Source: Mesolinea sp040772305 (lineage in GTDB: Bacteria > Chloroflexota > Anaerolineae > Anaerolineales > Anaerolineaceae). Taken from it: a DNA stretch of 64,000 bases. The number at the start of each line of letters is the position of its first letter. The first letter of the stretch is position 1. Of the stretch, positions 54,128 to 63,461 are shown in pieces. Both the position numbers and the translations under genes were made by a program. The notes under the pieces were generated by a model. The model worked only from the letters and a program-made list of their open reading frames with translations. It did not search any database and was not told the origin of the DNA. The stretch is from the NCBI GenBank assembly GCA_040772305.1, contig JAXGYK010000001.1:1488001-1552000 (forward strand). Reading direction: 5' to 3'.

Positions 54128-54305
54128 TAAGCATTTAGACAGTTGAATCGTGTTGGACCTTTTGAATAAACCCATCATAGGCTAGTGCTTTAGCAGGACG
54201 GATGCCAAAATAATTGAACGTGTACCACGCAGGCTTAGAGGCTTCGAACAATTTGGAAACAGATGAGACTTTCTGTACATTCTGCTGCCATGCTAAAATC
54301 AAGAC

Positions 54306-55331
54306 ATGAATACAGCTACTGATCATTTACGGGAAGCATGGTACTGGGATGCTGAAAGCCAGGGACGGGTACGGTGCCGTCTCTGCGCCCACCACTGTTT
54401 AATAGCTGCTGGTAATGCTGGTCTATGCAAAGTGCGTAAGAATATCGACGGCAAGCTGTACGCAATGAATTATGGGCGCCTGATTGCCGTGCATTCGGAC
54501 CCGATTGAAAAGAAGCCCCTGTATCATTTTCTGCCAGGCAGCAATTCTTTTTCAATTGCATCACCGGGCTGCAATATGGGTTGTGACTGGTGCCAAAACT
54601 GGCAGATTTCCCAGGCAGATCAAGTGGGCAATTTGATGCGCATCCCCGAAGTGCAGGCATCAAAAACCGTTAAGGCAGCACAGGAGTTTGGCGCAGCAAG
54701 TATTGCATACACCTATACTGAACCGGTTGTTTTTTACGAGTACGCTCGGGAAACGGGCCTGCTTGCGAAAGAAGCTGGTTTGAAAAACATATTCATCACC
54801 AATGGGATGACTACCCCTGAACTGGCTGCAGACATGGCCGATTGGCTTGACGCGGTCAACATTGACTTGAAAGCCTTTGACGAGGATGTGTATCGCAAAT
54901 ATATGCATGGAAATTTAGCTGCTGTTTTGGAGGTATGTAAAGCTCTGAAAACTGCTGGTGTCTGGCTGGAAATAACGACATTACTTGTTCCGGGTGTAAA
55001 TGACGATCAGCTTCAGTTGCAGAATATGGTGCAATTTATTGCAGAAGAGTTGGGCAAAGACACTCCCTGGCATATCAGCCGCTATTTTCCCCAGTATAAG
55101 TTTTCGAATGCTGCCACGCCTGTTTCGAGTATTGAAAAAGCGGAACATTTGGGCAGGCTGGCTGGTCTGCGCTATATTTATCCGGGCAATCTTTCAAACA
55201 CTACCCAAACCTTGTGTCCGGAGTGCAACAAATTATTGATAGACCGTGATGCTTACCGTGTGGTTTTAAACAGCATTGAAGAAGGGCGCTGTCCCCGCTG
55301 CAAAACTGTAATTCCAGGGGTCTGGGCTTAA
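54306..55331 (+). CDS. amrS: AmmeMemoRadiSam-system radical SAM enzyme (AmrS-like)
   Basis: 341 residues. An N-terminal CRLCAHHC...GLCKVR region, then the AdoMet cluster SPGCNMGCDWCQNWQIS, YTEPVVFYEY, NIDLKAFDEDVYRK and TLLVPGVND, and a C-terminal CPECN...CPRCK zinc-ribbon-like pair. The AMMECR1 and Memo partners are not in the window. TAAAAT ends 6 nt before the ATG, so the mRNA may be leaderless. Confidence 0.9.
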   Translation: MNTATDHLREAWYWDAESQGRVRCRLCAHHCLIAAGNAGLCKVRKNIDGKLYAMNYGRLIAVHSDPIEKKPLYHFLPGSNSFSIASPGCNMGCDWCQNWQISQADQVGNLMRIPEVQASKTVKAAQEFGAASIAYTYTEPVVFYEYARETGLLAKEAGLKNIFITNGMTTPELAADMADWLDAVNIDLKAFDEDVYRKYMHGNLAAVLEVCKALKTAGVWLEITTLLVPGVNDDQLQLQNMVQFIAEELGKDTPWHISRYFPQYKFSNAATPVSSIEKAEHLGRLAGLRYIYPGNLSNTTQTLCPECNKLLIDRDAYRVVLNSIEEGRCPRCKTVIPGVWA

Positions 55332-55350
55332 GAATTGACAATATTAATAG

Positions 55351-55378
55351 AAAAATAGCGACTATTGCCGCTATTTTT
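55351..55378. terminator. Bidirectional terminator between amrS and hutH
   Basis: AAAAATAGCG (55351-55360) pairs with CGCTATTTTT (55369-55378) with an 8-nt loop. The A and T ends serve both directions. Confidence 0.85.
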
Positions 55379-55394
55379 GTAGCAAACTCCAAGA

Positions 55395-56918
55395 TCAGGC
55401 AAAGACGTTATTTGCAACTTTGGCAATAATTGCACTCATGGCCGGAGCATAATAATCATCCCGTTCAAAGAAGGGCACCGTTTCCCGAACTAATTTGTAA
55501 GCTTTAGATGTGCCGGCTCCCAGCCGTAAGCTTGGATCCTTCTGCAGGCGGAAGTCGATGGCCTGGCAAGCGCTCATCAGTTCAATGGCCAGAATTACGT
55601 CCAAATTATGGGAAACAGAGCGAAGGTGCAGGGCTGCATTGGCGCCCATCGAGACGTGGTCTTCCACGTTACCCGAGCTGGGAATGCTATCCAGGCTTGA
55701 TGGGTGCGCCAGGGTTTTGTTTTCGGAGGCAAGCGCTGCAGCAGTATACTGCAGGAGCATAAAGCCGCTGTTTAGGCCACCTTGTGCTGCCAGAAAAGCG
55801 GGATAGGGGCCGTTATCGGGTTGGTTATCCACCAATTTTGCTGTTCGCCGCTCGGACATGTTGCCCAGATCGGCTAAGGCCAGGGCAAGGAAGTCCAGAG
55901 CTAAGGCTAAAGGTTCGCCGTGAAAGTTACCTCCGCTGATGATACGCGGTTCGCTAAACTCCTCAAGGAAGAGCAAAGGATTGTCCGTGACCGAATTGAG
56001 TTCGATATCAATAACGTTTTGCGCGTAGTCTATAGCATTACGGACTGCTCCATGAACCTGAGGTACACAACGCAAGGTATAGGCATCCTGGATATTGTTG
56101 GGGTCGTAAGGTCGGCTAAATTGGGTTCCTTCCAAAAGTGCGCGCATTTCTGCTGCCAGTTCTACTTGGAAGGGCTGGGGACGAAGAGCGTGAATGACTT
56201 CTTCGTAGGCTAAAAGGGTGCCTTGCTGTGCTTCCAGCGTGAGGGCAGCGGCTTTATTCGCAGTACGCAGTAATGCATGGGCATGGTCTACGGCGAGTGT
56301 ACCAATTGCGGTCATTAAGGTGGTGCCGTTGGTAAGTGCCAGACCTTCCTTAGCGGCTAAGGAGACTGGATTGAGCTTGGCTGCCTCAAGGGCTTGACGG
56401 GACGGTTGACGGACTCCATTAACACGAACCTCTCCTTCACCAATGAGCGGAAGGCTCATATGGGCAAGAGGAGCTAAATCGCCGCTGGCACCCAGGGAAC
56501 CCTTTTCGGGAATGCAAGGCAAAATGTTGCGGTTCAGCAGTTCCAAAAGGAGTTCAAGGGTCTCGAGGTGGATTCCAGAATGTCCACGCGCCAAAGTATT
56601 GGCTCGGATGAGCATCATGGCACGCGTAGTTGGGTCATCCAACAGTTCTCCAACACCAACAGCATGGGAAAGGAGGATATTCTTCTGTAAAAGTGCAACA
56701 TCTTCTACAGGGATCAGCTTATCCTTAAAAGCTCCAAAACCGGTTGTCACACCATATACGATCTGACCTTCGGCTACAAAGCGGGCAACGGCCTCAGCCG
56801 CCTTGATGATGCCTGGCTTGGCAGCATCGGATAGCTCCACTTGTATCTGCGGGTTGTTCGCAACTTTAACTACTTGGGTTATGGTGAGAGAATGACCATC
56901 GATTGAGAGCGTGTCCAT
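55395..56918 (-). CDS. hutH: Histidine ammonia-lyase
   Basis: 507 residues. The Ala-Ser-Gly that forms the MIO cofactor is at 144-146 (SLGASGDLAPLAHM), with YGVTTGFGAF and the tyrosine and glutamine motifs typical of the family further on. It converts histidine to urocanate and ammonia, the entry step of histidine fermentation. hutU, hutI and hutF are absent here. It is preceded after 6 nt by the cyclophilin gene. Confidence 0.95.
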   Translation of the reverse strand: MDTLSIDGHSLTITQVVKVANNPQIQVELSDAAKPGIIKAAEAVARFVAEGQIVYGVTTGFGAFKDKLIPVEDVALLQKNILLSHAVGVGELLDDPTTRAMMLIRANTLARGHSGIHLETLELLLELLNRNILPCIPEKGSLGASGDLAPLAHMSLPLIGEGEVRVNGVRQPSRQALEAAKLNPVSLAAKEGLALTNGTTLMTAIGTLAVDHAHALLRTANKAAALTLEAQQGTLLAYEEVIHALRPQPFQVELAAEMRALLEGTQFSRPYDPNNIQDAYTLRCVPQVHGAVRNAIDYAQNVIDIELNSVTDNPLLFLEEFSEPRIISGGNFHGEPLALALDFLALALADLGNMSERRTAKLVDNQPDNGPYPAFLAAQGGLNSGFMLLQYTAAALASENKTLAHPSSLDSIPSSGNVEDHVSMGANAALHLRSVSHNLDVILAIELMSACQAIDFRLQKDPSLRLGAGTSKAYKLVRETVPFFERDDYYAPAMSAIIAKVANNVFA

Positions 56919-56924
56919 AGATCT

Positions 56925-57437
56925 TTAGCCCTCTGTAATCTCGACGCTGTTCAGTTTGACAGCCGGTGCCGAAACCATGCGTGGGTCACGTGCCGGTATC
57001 GAAAATAAAACATCCATTCCTTCAGTAACCTGCCCAAAAACACTGTGTTTGTTATCGAGCCAAGGTGTGGGCAGATGTGTAATAAAAAACTGGGACCCGT
57101 TGGTATTGGGACCGGCATTAGCCATTGAAAGAACGCCGGGTTTATCATGTCGTAAGGAGCTGTCGAACTCGTCCTTGAAGCGATACCCTGGTCCGCCTGT
57201 GCCGGTACCAGTGGGGTCACCACCCTGAACCATAAAATCGCTGATTACGCGATGGAAGATGGTGTTGTTGTAATAACCTTGCCGGGCCAGGAAGACAAAG
57301 TTGTTGACCGTAACAGGAACTTTGCTGGCGAAGAGCTCGCAGACAATATCGCCCTTGTCAGTCTTAAAGGTAGCTGTATATTTTTTTGTGAGGTCAAGTT
57401 CAAATTCTGGTGCTTTATTCCATTTTAATTGGGTCAT
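56925..57437 (-). CDS. Peptidylprolyl isomerase, cyclophilin type
   Basis: 170 residues from ATG 57437 (ACGGAGG upstream); an open frame continues 52 codons further but lacks a ribosome-binding site. FHRVISDFMVQGGDPTGTGTGGPGYRF and NGSQFFITHLPTPWLDNKHSVFG are the cyclophilin active-site motifs. No signal peptide, so it should be cytoplasmic. It catalyses cis-trans isomerisation at proline. Confidence 0.95.
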   Translation of the reverse strand: MTQLKWNKAPEFELDLTKKYTATFKTDKGDIVCELFASKVPVTVNNFVFLARQGYYNNTIFHRVISDFMVQGGDPTGTGTGGPGYRFKDEFDSSLRHDKPGVLSMANAGPNTNGSQFFITHLPTPWLDNKHSVFGQVTEGMDVLFSIPARDPRMVSAPAVKLNSVEITEG

Positions 57438-57587
57438 TGTTTCCTCCGTAGCAACCCATTTTAGCATCAATAGGGGCGGGATAAAGGAATTTAAGCAAAT
57501 ACAGACTAGGCGCTCATATTGCATGATAGAAAGGGTAGAATCTGAAAGCGATATTATTGTCAAGACAATCTGGTTGGAGAAGTACAG

Positions 57588-58364
57588 ATGCAATCAAAAC
57601 AAAAAAGATGGGTTTTCCTCCTTGGCCTGGTCGTTTTTACTATTTTACTTTTAGCTGGAAATGCATTATTTTTTTATCAGGATATGCTTGGTGATGACTT
57701 TTGGGGTGGTAATCAAGCTCCCAGCTTAAGATTGGGACAAGCCGCGCATTGGTTCTACGATGTAAGCGCAGGCGCTCTTAAATGCCCTGCATTTATCGGC
57801 AGAGGTCAAACGCTTTTGGTAAGCCAGGCACTGAAAAACCGAACCGATACAAAGCAAATTGCTTTAGTGTATGTATTCTTTAGCTCCGCTGATGAAACGC
57901 AGAGCGAAATTGGTGAGTATGCTGAGTTTTCTCTACTGCCGCAGGAAAACTTGCGACCAGAGTGGCAAATAGGTGCTGAAAACATCGGTGAATATGGAAC
58001 GATTCGGGTAAGAACTTATGTGGGCAATAAGGCTGCAAATGCGTTTGGAGCCACCCGCGCTTGCACGGTCCGCTATCTGCAAATTGGAGCAGTTGGTGGA
58101 AACCTGGCTGGTTATGGGCTTGCTTTTTTGCTGGTCGCTGGGTTTTGGTGCTTTTGGGGTTTGGTGAATAAGGCGTATCAAATGCCCTGCAAACCAAAAG
58201 CGGATAGAGATGCCTGGAAGGGTTTTGCGGGAACGCTCACGCTTATAAGCCTCATAAACTTCTTTGGCAGCGGGATGCTAACGCGGCTTGCCAGCTTGTT
58301 TGCAATTTTGGTGTTGGCAGTATTGATATTTCGTCCTAATGAGAGCCTGCGCAGGGTTAACTAA
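57588..58364 (+). CDS. Hypothetical membrane protein
   Basis: 258 residues. A helix at about 7-28, a soluble extracytoplasmic region (about 30-165) rich in beta-type patterns, then three helices (about 172-196, 214-233, 236-252). I do not recognise the family. It is divergent from the cyclophilin gene and shows no enzymatic motif. Confidence 0.72.
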   Translation: MQSKQKRWVFLLGLVVFTILLLAGNALFFYQDMLGDDFWGGNQAPSLRLGQAAHWFYDVSAGALKCPAFIGRGQTLLVSQALKNRTDTKQIALVYVFFSSADETQSEIGEYAEFSLLPQENLRPEWQIGAENIGEYGTIRVRTYVGNKAANAFGATRACTVRYLQIGAVGGNLAGYGLAFLLVAGFWCFWGLVNKAYQMPCKPKADRDAWKGFAGTLTLISLINFFGSGMLTRLASLFAILVLAVLIFRPNESLRRVN

Positions 58365-58673
58365 GCAAACCATTCTCCGGTAAGTTCCATCCTTGGATAG
58401 GCTTGGATAGGGTGGGTTGCCCTAAATGGCCTGGTTTGTAACGAATTAACTGATGGAGGGGGAAATACAGATGGTTTCTTTATCTCCAAAAACTGTAAAC
58501 TCGGTTTCTTCGGAAAACCGTTCGGCACATCTCCTTGCAGGATATTCTGATTGAAATGAAATAAAATAATCTCTTTCATTTGCGTACTCTTTCTTCATTT
58601 GTAAAAATCCACTTGACTATTTGAACAATGTTCAGTAGAATAATATTGAACGTTGTTCAAATAGGAGGCTGTT
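58365..58673. other. Non-coding stretch upstream of the TetR gene
   Basis: The right end holds the TetR promoter and operators. Nothing else is recognised. Confidence 0.5.
58613..58660 (+). promoter_or_regulatory. TetR-gene promoter with two tandem operators
   Basis: TTGACT (58613-58618) is followed by two palindromes, TTGAAC-AAT-GTTCAG (58621-58635, one mismatch) and TTGAAC-GTT-GTTCAA (58646-58660, perfect), spaced 25 bp apart. The first lies in the spacer, the second near the transcription start, a layout expected for TetR autorepression. Confidence 0.75.
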
Positions 58674-59273
58674 ATGAAAGACAGTATGCAGAATCACTCG
58701 AATATTAAAGAAAAACTCATCACTACCACTATCTCCTTGATCAAGCGCTCGGATGGTTTAGTAGAAAACATAACTGTACGGGAGATTGCCCAGAAGGCCG
58801 ATGTTGCCATTGGACTCATTAACTATCATTTTGGTTCTAAAAAGAATCTGATTGAAATTTGTGTCCAGCGAATTATTTCTCACGTCATGAAGACTTTTTC
58901 CGGAACAGATAATTCAGCAGATAAAGAAGATCTCGCTGACAAGAATAAGATTGATATGGCTTCTTTTACTACAAGCGTTTTTACATTTCTGGTTAATAAT
59001 CCAGAAATTTCGAAAATTTCTATGCTGGGCGACCTTTCGCAGCCAAGTCCAGAAAGTAATTCTTCCGTAAGTTACAAAGCTATTTTCAAGGCGCTACCGG
59101 ATACTGAGCAAGAAAGTATCAGGAAGATAAAAGCGTTCATGCTCTTATCGACGATTCAATCTGCTTTTTTGAATCGTCAAGTTAGTAATAAGCTTTTGGG
59201 CTTTAATCTGAACTCCCAAGACGATTATGATCACTTTTTCCGCCTTGTAACAGAAATTCTAAATATTTTATAG
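58674..59273 (+). CDS. TetR-family transcriptional regulator
   Basis: 199 residues. Helix-turn-helix at about 22-55 (NITVREIAQKADVAIGLINYHFGSKKNLIEICV), then an all-helical ligand domain without recognisable specificity. AGGAGG precedes the ATG. It probably binds the two operators just upstream and controls the two hydrolase genes that follow in the same direction. Confidence 0.88.
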   Translation: MKDSMQNHSNIKEKLITTTISLIKRSDGLVENITVREIAQKADVAIGLINYHFGSKKNLIEICVQRIISHVMKTFSGTDNSADKEDLADKNKIDMASFTTSVFTFLVNNPEISKISMLGDLSQPSPESNSSVSYKAIFKALPDTEQESIRKIKAFMLLSTIQSAFLNRQVSNKLLGFNLNSQDDYDHFFRLVTEILNIL

Positions 59274-59340
59274 ATGTATTCAGCAAGAGCCCTGGTGCAA
59301 AAAAATAAGATTAAAAAATGGGAGGGCATCTAAGGTAACA

Positions 59341-60270
59341 ATGACAAAGAAGAATAGAAGGGACAGAAATGGAAATATGAAATACTTATTAGGCGTATTT
59401 TTAATGATCATAGTCTTGTATTTTTTAATTCAAGGTATCCGCTGTGTTAATGGGTTACAGGAAGCTCAAAATAAACTAAATACATATGAATTTAAAGTTG
59501 CAGATTTGTCATATGGTTCGATGACCTATATTGATAGGGGTGAGGGCGAAGCTATTTTATCCATCCATGGCATTTTCGGCGGATACGATCAGGCCTATGA
59601 CAGTGTTAAAAATAGAGAATCAAAAAACCGCTTGCTCGCACCATCACGATTTGGCTACCTCGGTTCTTCTGTAAAGGGAAGTGGAACACCCGAAGAACAA
59701 GCACTTGCCTTCAAGGAATTGCTTGATTACTTGGAAATCGATCAGGTCTTTGTTTTGGCAACCTCTGCCGGAGGCACTCCTGCCATTCGTTTTGCGTTGG
59801 ACTATCCGGAGCGCGTAAAGGGCTTGATTCTATTTTGTTCAGCGATGCCGGTCAATGAAAAACCGGATAGCTATCTTGAATATCAAGCTCCGCCTGAGCC
59901 GCTCTTGTCCGATTATGCCATGTATTTAATCAGCCCGCTTATGCCTTCGTTAATGGGAATGCCATCCTCAACCGTAAGAAGTATCCAGCCCATTTCTGAG
60001 AGAAAAATTGGAGTTGTTTTGGATGGCAAACTGACTAATCCGGATATGGAGAGAAACTATGAGCAGTATCCGATCGAAGAGTTGAAAGTACCGGTCCTGA
60101 TTTTGCATTCGGAAGATGATCCTGTAGCAAGTTTTGAGAAGGTAAAAAATGTTCAGCACCGTTTTCCCAATCTTAGGCTCGTTTCTTTTCCTGATGGCGG
60201 GCATATGATGGTAGGACACGGTGAAGAAATCGATAAAGCACTCGACGATTTCCTCAATCAATATAAGTAG
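59341..60270 (+). CDS. Membrane-anchored alpha/beta hydrolase 1
   Basis: 309 residues. One helix (about 14-33) anchors a hydrolase domain: oxyanion region SIHGIFGG, nucleophile in LATSAGGTPA, Asp in HSEDDPV and His in PDGGHMM. The triad looks complete. The substrate is unknown; a lipid or quorum-type ester are possibilities only. It lies 67 nt after the TetR gene. Confidence 0.83.
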   Translation: MTKKNRRDRNGNMKYLLGVFLMIIVLYFLIQGIRCVNGLQEAQNKLNTYEFKVADLSYGSMTYIDRGEGEAILSIHGIFGGYDQAYDSVKNRESKNRLLAPSRFGYLGSSVKGSGTPEEQALAFKELLDYLEIDQVFVLATSAGGTPAIRFALDYPERVKGLILFCSAMPVNEKPDSYLEYQAPPEPLLSDYAMYLISPLMPSLMGMPSSTVRSIQPISERKIGVVLDGKLTNPDMERNYEQYPIEELKVPVLILHSEDDPVASFEKVKNVQHRFPNLRLVSFPDGGHMMVGHGEEIDKALDDFLNQYK

Positions 60271-60425
60271 CATTTGGAATAAAAGCCCAATGTGTTGAAT
60301 ATTGGAGATCAAATACTCAGATAGCTGCTCATTAGAGTTATCGTATTCCTTACAAAAGAAAATCAATCAAAAAATGTTTTAAAATGCAGAAAGAATACTT
60401 CTCCTAAAGCCCTAAAAGGTGAAAT

Positions 60426-61559
60426 ATGGATACAAAACTCAAGATTATGATAATAACGGGAGTAGTTGTCCTAACAGCAGTAATAGCCGTTAGTATTTTT
60501 GCATATAGAAATATGAACTATGATTTTTTAAATGAAAATTTTTTAGAAGAAAAGGGATATAGACTAGGTTTTACTGAAAATATAGCTAAATTAGACGATG
60601 GGTCAGAGATTTATTATATAGAAGGTCCAAACAATGGCCCAAATCTTCTTTTGCTTCATGGCCAGCAAGCTAGCTGCTATGATTATGCAAAAGTATTACC
60701 AAGATTGTCAGAAGAATTTCATATTTATGCTCCTGATTACTATGGTCATGGAAAATCTTCCAAAAATCCCGAGAAATATAATGCAGTAGAAATAGGAAAC
60801 GACATCATTTGGTTTCTCGAAAATATTATTGGGGAAAAGGCTTATATAGCTGGTCACTCTTCCGGAGCCTTGCTTGCCGCTTACGTCTCCGCCCAAGCCC
60901 CTGACTATATTATCGCTACTGTCTTAGAAGATGGACCTTTCTTTTCTACCCTTCCCGGAAGGGCGGAAAAAACCATCTCGTGGCTAAGTTTTAAAAACAT
61001 GCATGATTACCTTCATCAAGATAAGATAGGTACCTTTATGGAGTATGCATTAGAGCATGACTATATGCAGGAAGTTTTTAATGCTGAAGATACTCAAGTA
61101 TGGAACAAAATTGTAAAAAATCCTGCTTTGCAATATTTAGAGAAGCATCCTGAAGGAATACCTAAAATCTGGTTTTATCCACCGAAGTTGGGAATAAACT
61201 CCATCTATGCAGTAAATGCTAACATGCAGGACGGAACCAGTAATTACGATTTGAGGTTTGGGGTAACTTTTTATGATTTTTCTTGGTTTACAGGATTTGA
61301 CCAAGCAGAAATTTTGAAAAGCATTAAATCTCCTACCATTGTGATGCATGTAGCGCCCAATAAAATAACTGCCCCTGGTTATTATGATCAAAACGGAGTT
61401 TTACTTGCTGCCATGGACGAAATAGATGCTCAAAAAGTTGTTGATTTGGTGCCAAACAGTAAGTACCTTGGAGGTTTTAAATCTGCCCATGATATTCATG
61501 CGGACTTACCGGATGAGTATATTGAAGTTTTACTCGATTTAAAAAACCAAATAGAATAA
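60426..61559 (+). CDS. Membrane-anchored alpha/beta hydrolase 2
   Basis: 377 residues. Anchor helix at about 7-27, then LLLLHGQQAS, nucleophile in IAGHSSGALLAAY, and the late His in KSAHDIHADLP; the Asp is probably in MHVAPNKIT or LED but is not clear. A long insert (about 200-310) lies between the core and the end. It is markedly AT-rich, suggesting transfer. Possibly in one transcript with hydrolase 1, about 155 nt upstream. Confidence 0.8.
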   Translation: MDTKLKIMIITGVVVLTAVIAVSIFAYRNMNYDFLNENFLEEKGYRLGFTENIAKLDDGSEIYYIEGPNNGPNLLLLHGQQASCYDYAKVLPRLSEEFHIYAPDYYGHGKSSKNPEKYNAVEIGNDIIWFLENIIGEKAYIAGHSSGALLAAYVSAQAPDYIIATVLEDGPFFSTLPGRAEKTISWLSFKNMHDYLHQDKIGTFMEYALEHDYMQEVFNAEDTQVWNKIVKNPALQYLEKHPEGIPKIWFYPPKLGINSIYAVNANMQDGTSNYDLRFGVTFYDFSWFTGFDQAEILKSIKSPTIVMHVAPNKITAPGYYDQNGVLLAAMDEIDAQKVVDLVPNSKYLGGFKSAHDIHADLPDEYIEVLLDLKNQIE

Positions 61560-61753
61560 TAATCATAATCTTGCTCTCACAGATACCAATTGGGTGCATC
61601 AGTATCCTGTTCAACCAGGCAGTTGATGGGATTCCCTTCTTGATATATCACCGGATAAACCGATCAAAATGCCTGCACAGCTGTCTTGCAGTTGCGGCTA
61701 TGCTAAGTGAGGCGGCGTTCCCTTTTGTACTAATCGATACCCAAAGTCACCTT

Positions 61754-62485
61754 TTACAGAATCCACTTCTGATTAATCTTGTGCCGGGAAATCAGAAATA
61801 ATGCCGCTACAAAAGCCAGGAGCATTCCAAACGACAAAACCGGAGAAAGATTATTTGTACCCGTAATCGCACCGTAGAGAATATCGGTTCCGTAAGTGAG
61901 CGGCAGGCAGTAGGAAACTGGCCGTAAAAACACTGGTAAATCGGAAACCGGTACAAAGAGTCCACAGAGAAACAGCATCGGAAAACGGAAGAAATTTGAA
62001 AAAGTCTGTGCCTCAAATACCTGTTCGGCCGATACTGCAATCAAAAGCCCCATTAGTGCTGAGCTGATAGCAACCATCAAAACAGCGAGCAGTATCAACC
62101 CCCAGTTCACCGCACTTAGCTCAATAAAAAAGCTGGCAAAAATTAATGGAACAAAGGCATTGAAAATACCGAAGAGAATCGTTCCCGCAATTTTTGCCAG
62201 TACCATCGTATTTAGGCTGATGGGTGCCAACAGCAGCCGTTCAAAGGATTTGCCGCTCCGTTCAAAAGTTATGGTGACAGCGAGCATTGAGGTTGTGCCG
62301 AAGAGAACGCTCATAGAAATCAGACCGGGAAGCAAGCCTAAGATATTCCCTCCAGGGGAACGGATAAGCTGCATTAATGTCCATGAAAGGGGGAAAATGA
62401 TGCCCCAACTGATGTTCGGCGGCTTTAGATAATAGTTCTTTACATCTTTTTTCAAAATGTTCCAAAACGCAATCCAGCTTTTCAT
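61754..62485 (-). CDS. ABC-2 type transporter permease
   Basis: 243 residues with about six hydrophobic helices and the ABC-2 segment LFLCGLFVPVSDLPVFLRPVSYCLPLTYG. It overlaps the ATPase gene by 4 nt (ATGA) and should form an exporter with it. The exported compound is not evident. Confidence 0.9.
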   Translation of the reverse strand: MKSWIAFWNILKKDVKNYYLKPPNISWGIIFPLSWTLMQLIRSPGGNILGLLPGLISMSVLFGTTSMLAVTITFERSGKSFERLLLAPISLNTMVLAKIAGTILFGIFNAFVPLIFASFFIELSAVNWGLILLAVLMVAISSALMGLLIAVSAEQVFEAQTFSNFFRFPMLFLCGLFVPVSDLPVFLRPVSYCLPLTYGTDILYGAITGTNNLSPVLSFGMLLAFVAALFLISRHKINQKWIL

Positions 62486-63444
62486 TTGCCGCCTCCTTTT
62501 TCCTTGTCTTTTTTCAGCACAGAGGATTCAATGCCGGTCAATTTGACGAAGACATCTTCCAAGGAAGGGCGCAATTCTCTTGCCTCGTATACATCAATCC
62601 CATTATTGTGAAAAAACTCCATGACCGGAAGTAGCGGAATACGCTGCTGCGATGTCATTACAAGGGAATGGTCAGACCGAATTGTGACTTCGCTTCCCTC
62701 AAAGCGGGCTTGAAGTTCAGCAGTGAGACTTTCGCTGTTTTTGTCTGTAACAAAGTGGATAGCATGTCCATGGGATACACTTTCCATCAATTCAGGAACA
62801 GTACCTGATGCAACAATTTGGCCCGCGGCTATAAAAGCGATGCGGTCGCAGATACGCTCGGCTTCCTCAATATAGTGGGTAGTGAGGAGGATAGTGGTCC
62901 CCTGTTGTTTCAAGCCCACTATCATTTCCCGGATTTGCCGGGAACTCTCCACGTCAATCCCCGTTGTCGGTTCATCCAGAAACAAAATTTGCGGGGAATG
63001 GATAAGTGCCGCAGCAATGGTCAGTTTACGGCGCATCCCTTTGGAATAGGCTTTAAACGGGCGTTTTCCTGCATCTTTCAGCCTGAACTGTTCCAAAAGC
63101 CGGCGGGCTTTTGGTTCCCTCTCTTTCTTGCGCATTCCATACAGGGCGGCGCAAAAACAGAGATTGTCAAACCCATCCATTTCGTTGTACAGGTTGCTTT
63201 CATCCGGAACAATCCCCATAATGGCCTGCGCCTTTTTCGTATGTTTCCTTAGATCTATGCCATCAATCTTAACTTCTCCATCAGTCGGTCGGGCTAGGCC
63301 GGTCAGCATGTTGATCGTAGAAGTTTTTCCAGCCCCGTTCGGCCCTAATAGGCCGAATATTTCGCCTTTCTGAATTTCAAAAGAGATATTATCCACAGCG
63401 GTAAAGCTGCCATATCTCTTTTTAAGATTTGTAACGCTGACCAT
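62482..63444 (-). CDS. ABC-2 type transporter ATP-binding protein
   Basis: 320 residues. Walker A is GPNGAGKTST, the signature YSKGMRRKL, and Walker B ILFLDEPTTGID with switch His TTHYIEEAE. It has a DrrA-like C-terminal extension (about 215-305). It is the energy-coupling subunit of the exporter, with the permease downstream and the ArsR regulator upstream. Confidence 0.93.
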   Translation of the reverse strand: MVSVTNLKKRYGSFTAVDNISFEIQKGEIFGLLGPNGAGKTSTINMLTGLARPTDGEVKIDGIDLRKHTKKAQAIMGIVPDESNLYNEMDGFDNLCFCAALYGMRKKEREPKARRLLEQFRLKDAGKRPFKAYSKGMRRKLTIAAALIHSPQILFLDEPTTGIDVESSRQIREMIVGLKQQGTTILLTTHYIEEAERICDRIAFIAAGQIVASGTVPELMESVSHGHAIHFVTDKNSESLTAELQARFEGSEVTIRSDHSLVMTSQQRIPLLPVMEFFHNNGIDVYEARELRPSLEDVFVKLTGIESSVLKKDKEKGGGK

Positions 63445-63461
63445 TTCCAGGCTTTTTATCT

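Noticed and set aside
57438..57593. 52-codon N-terminal extension of the cyclophilin
   Set aside because: The internal ATG at 57437 has a strong GGAGG site and gives the family's normal length; the extension lies across the divergent promoter region.
58361..58579. 72-codon minus-strand open frame between a membrane protein gene and TetR
   Set aside because: It overlaps the end of the neighbouring gene and shows no start signal or family resemblance.
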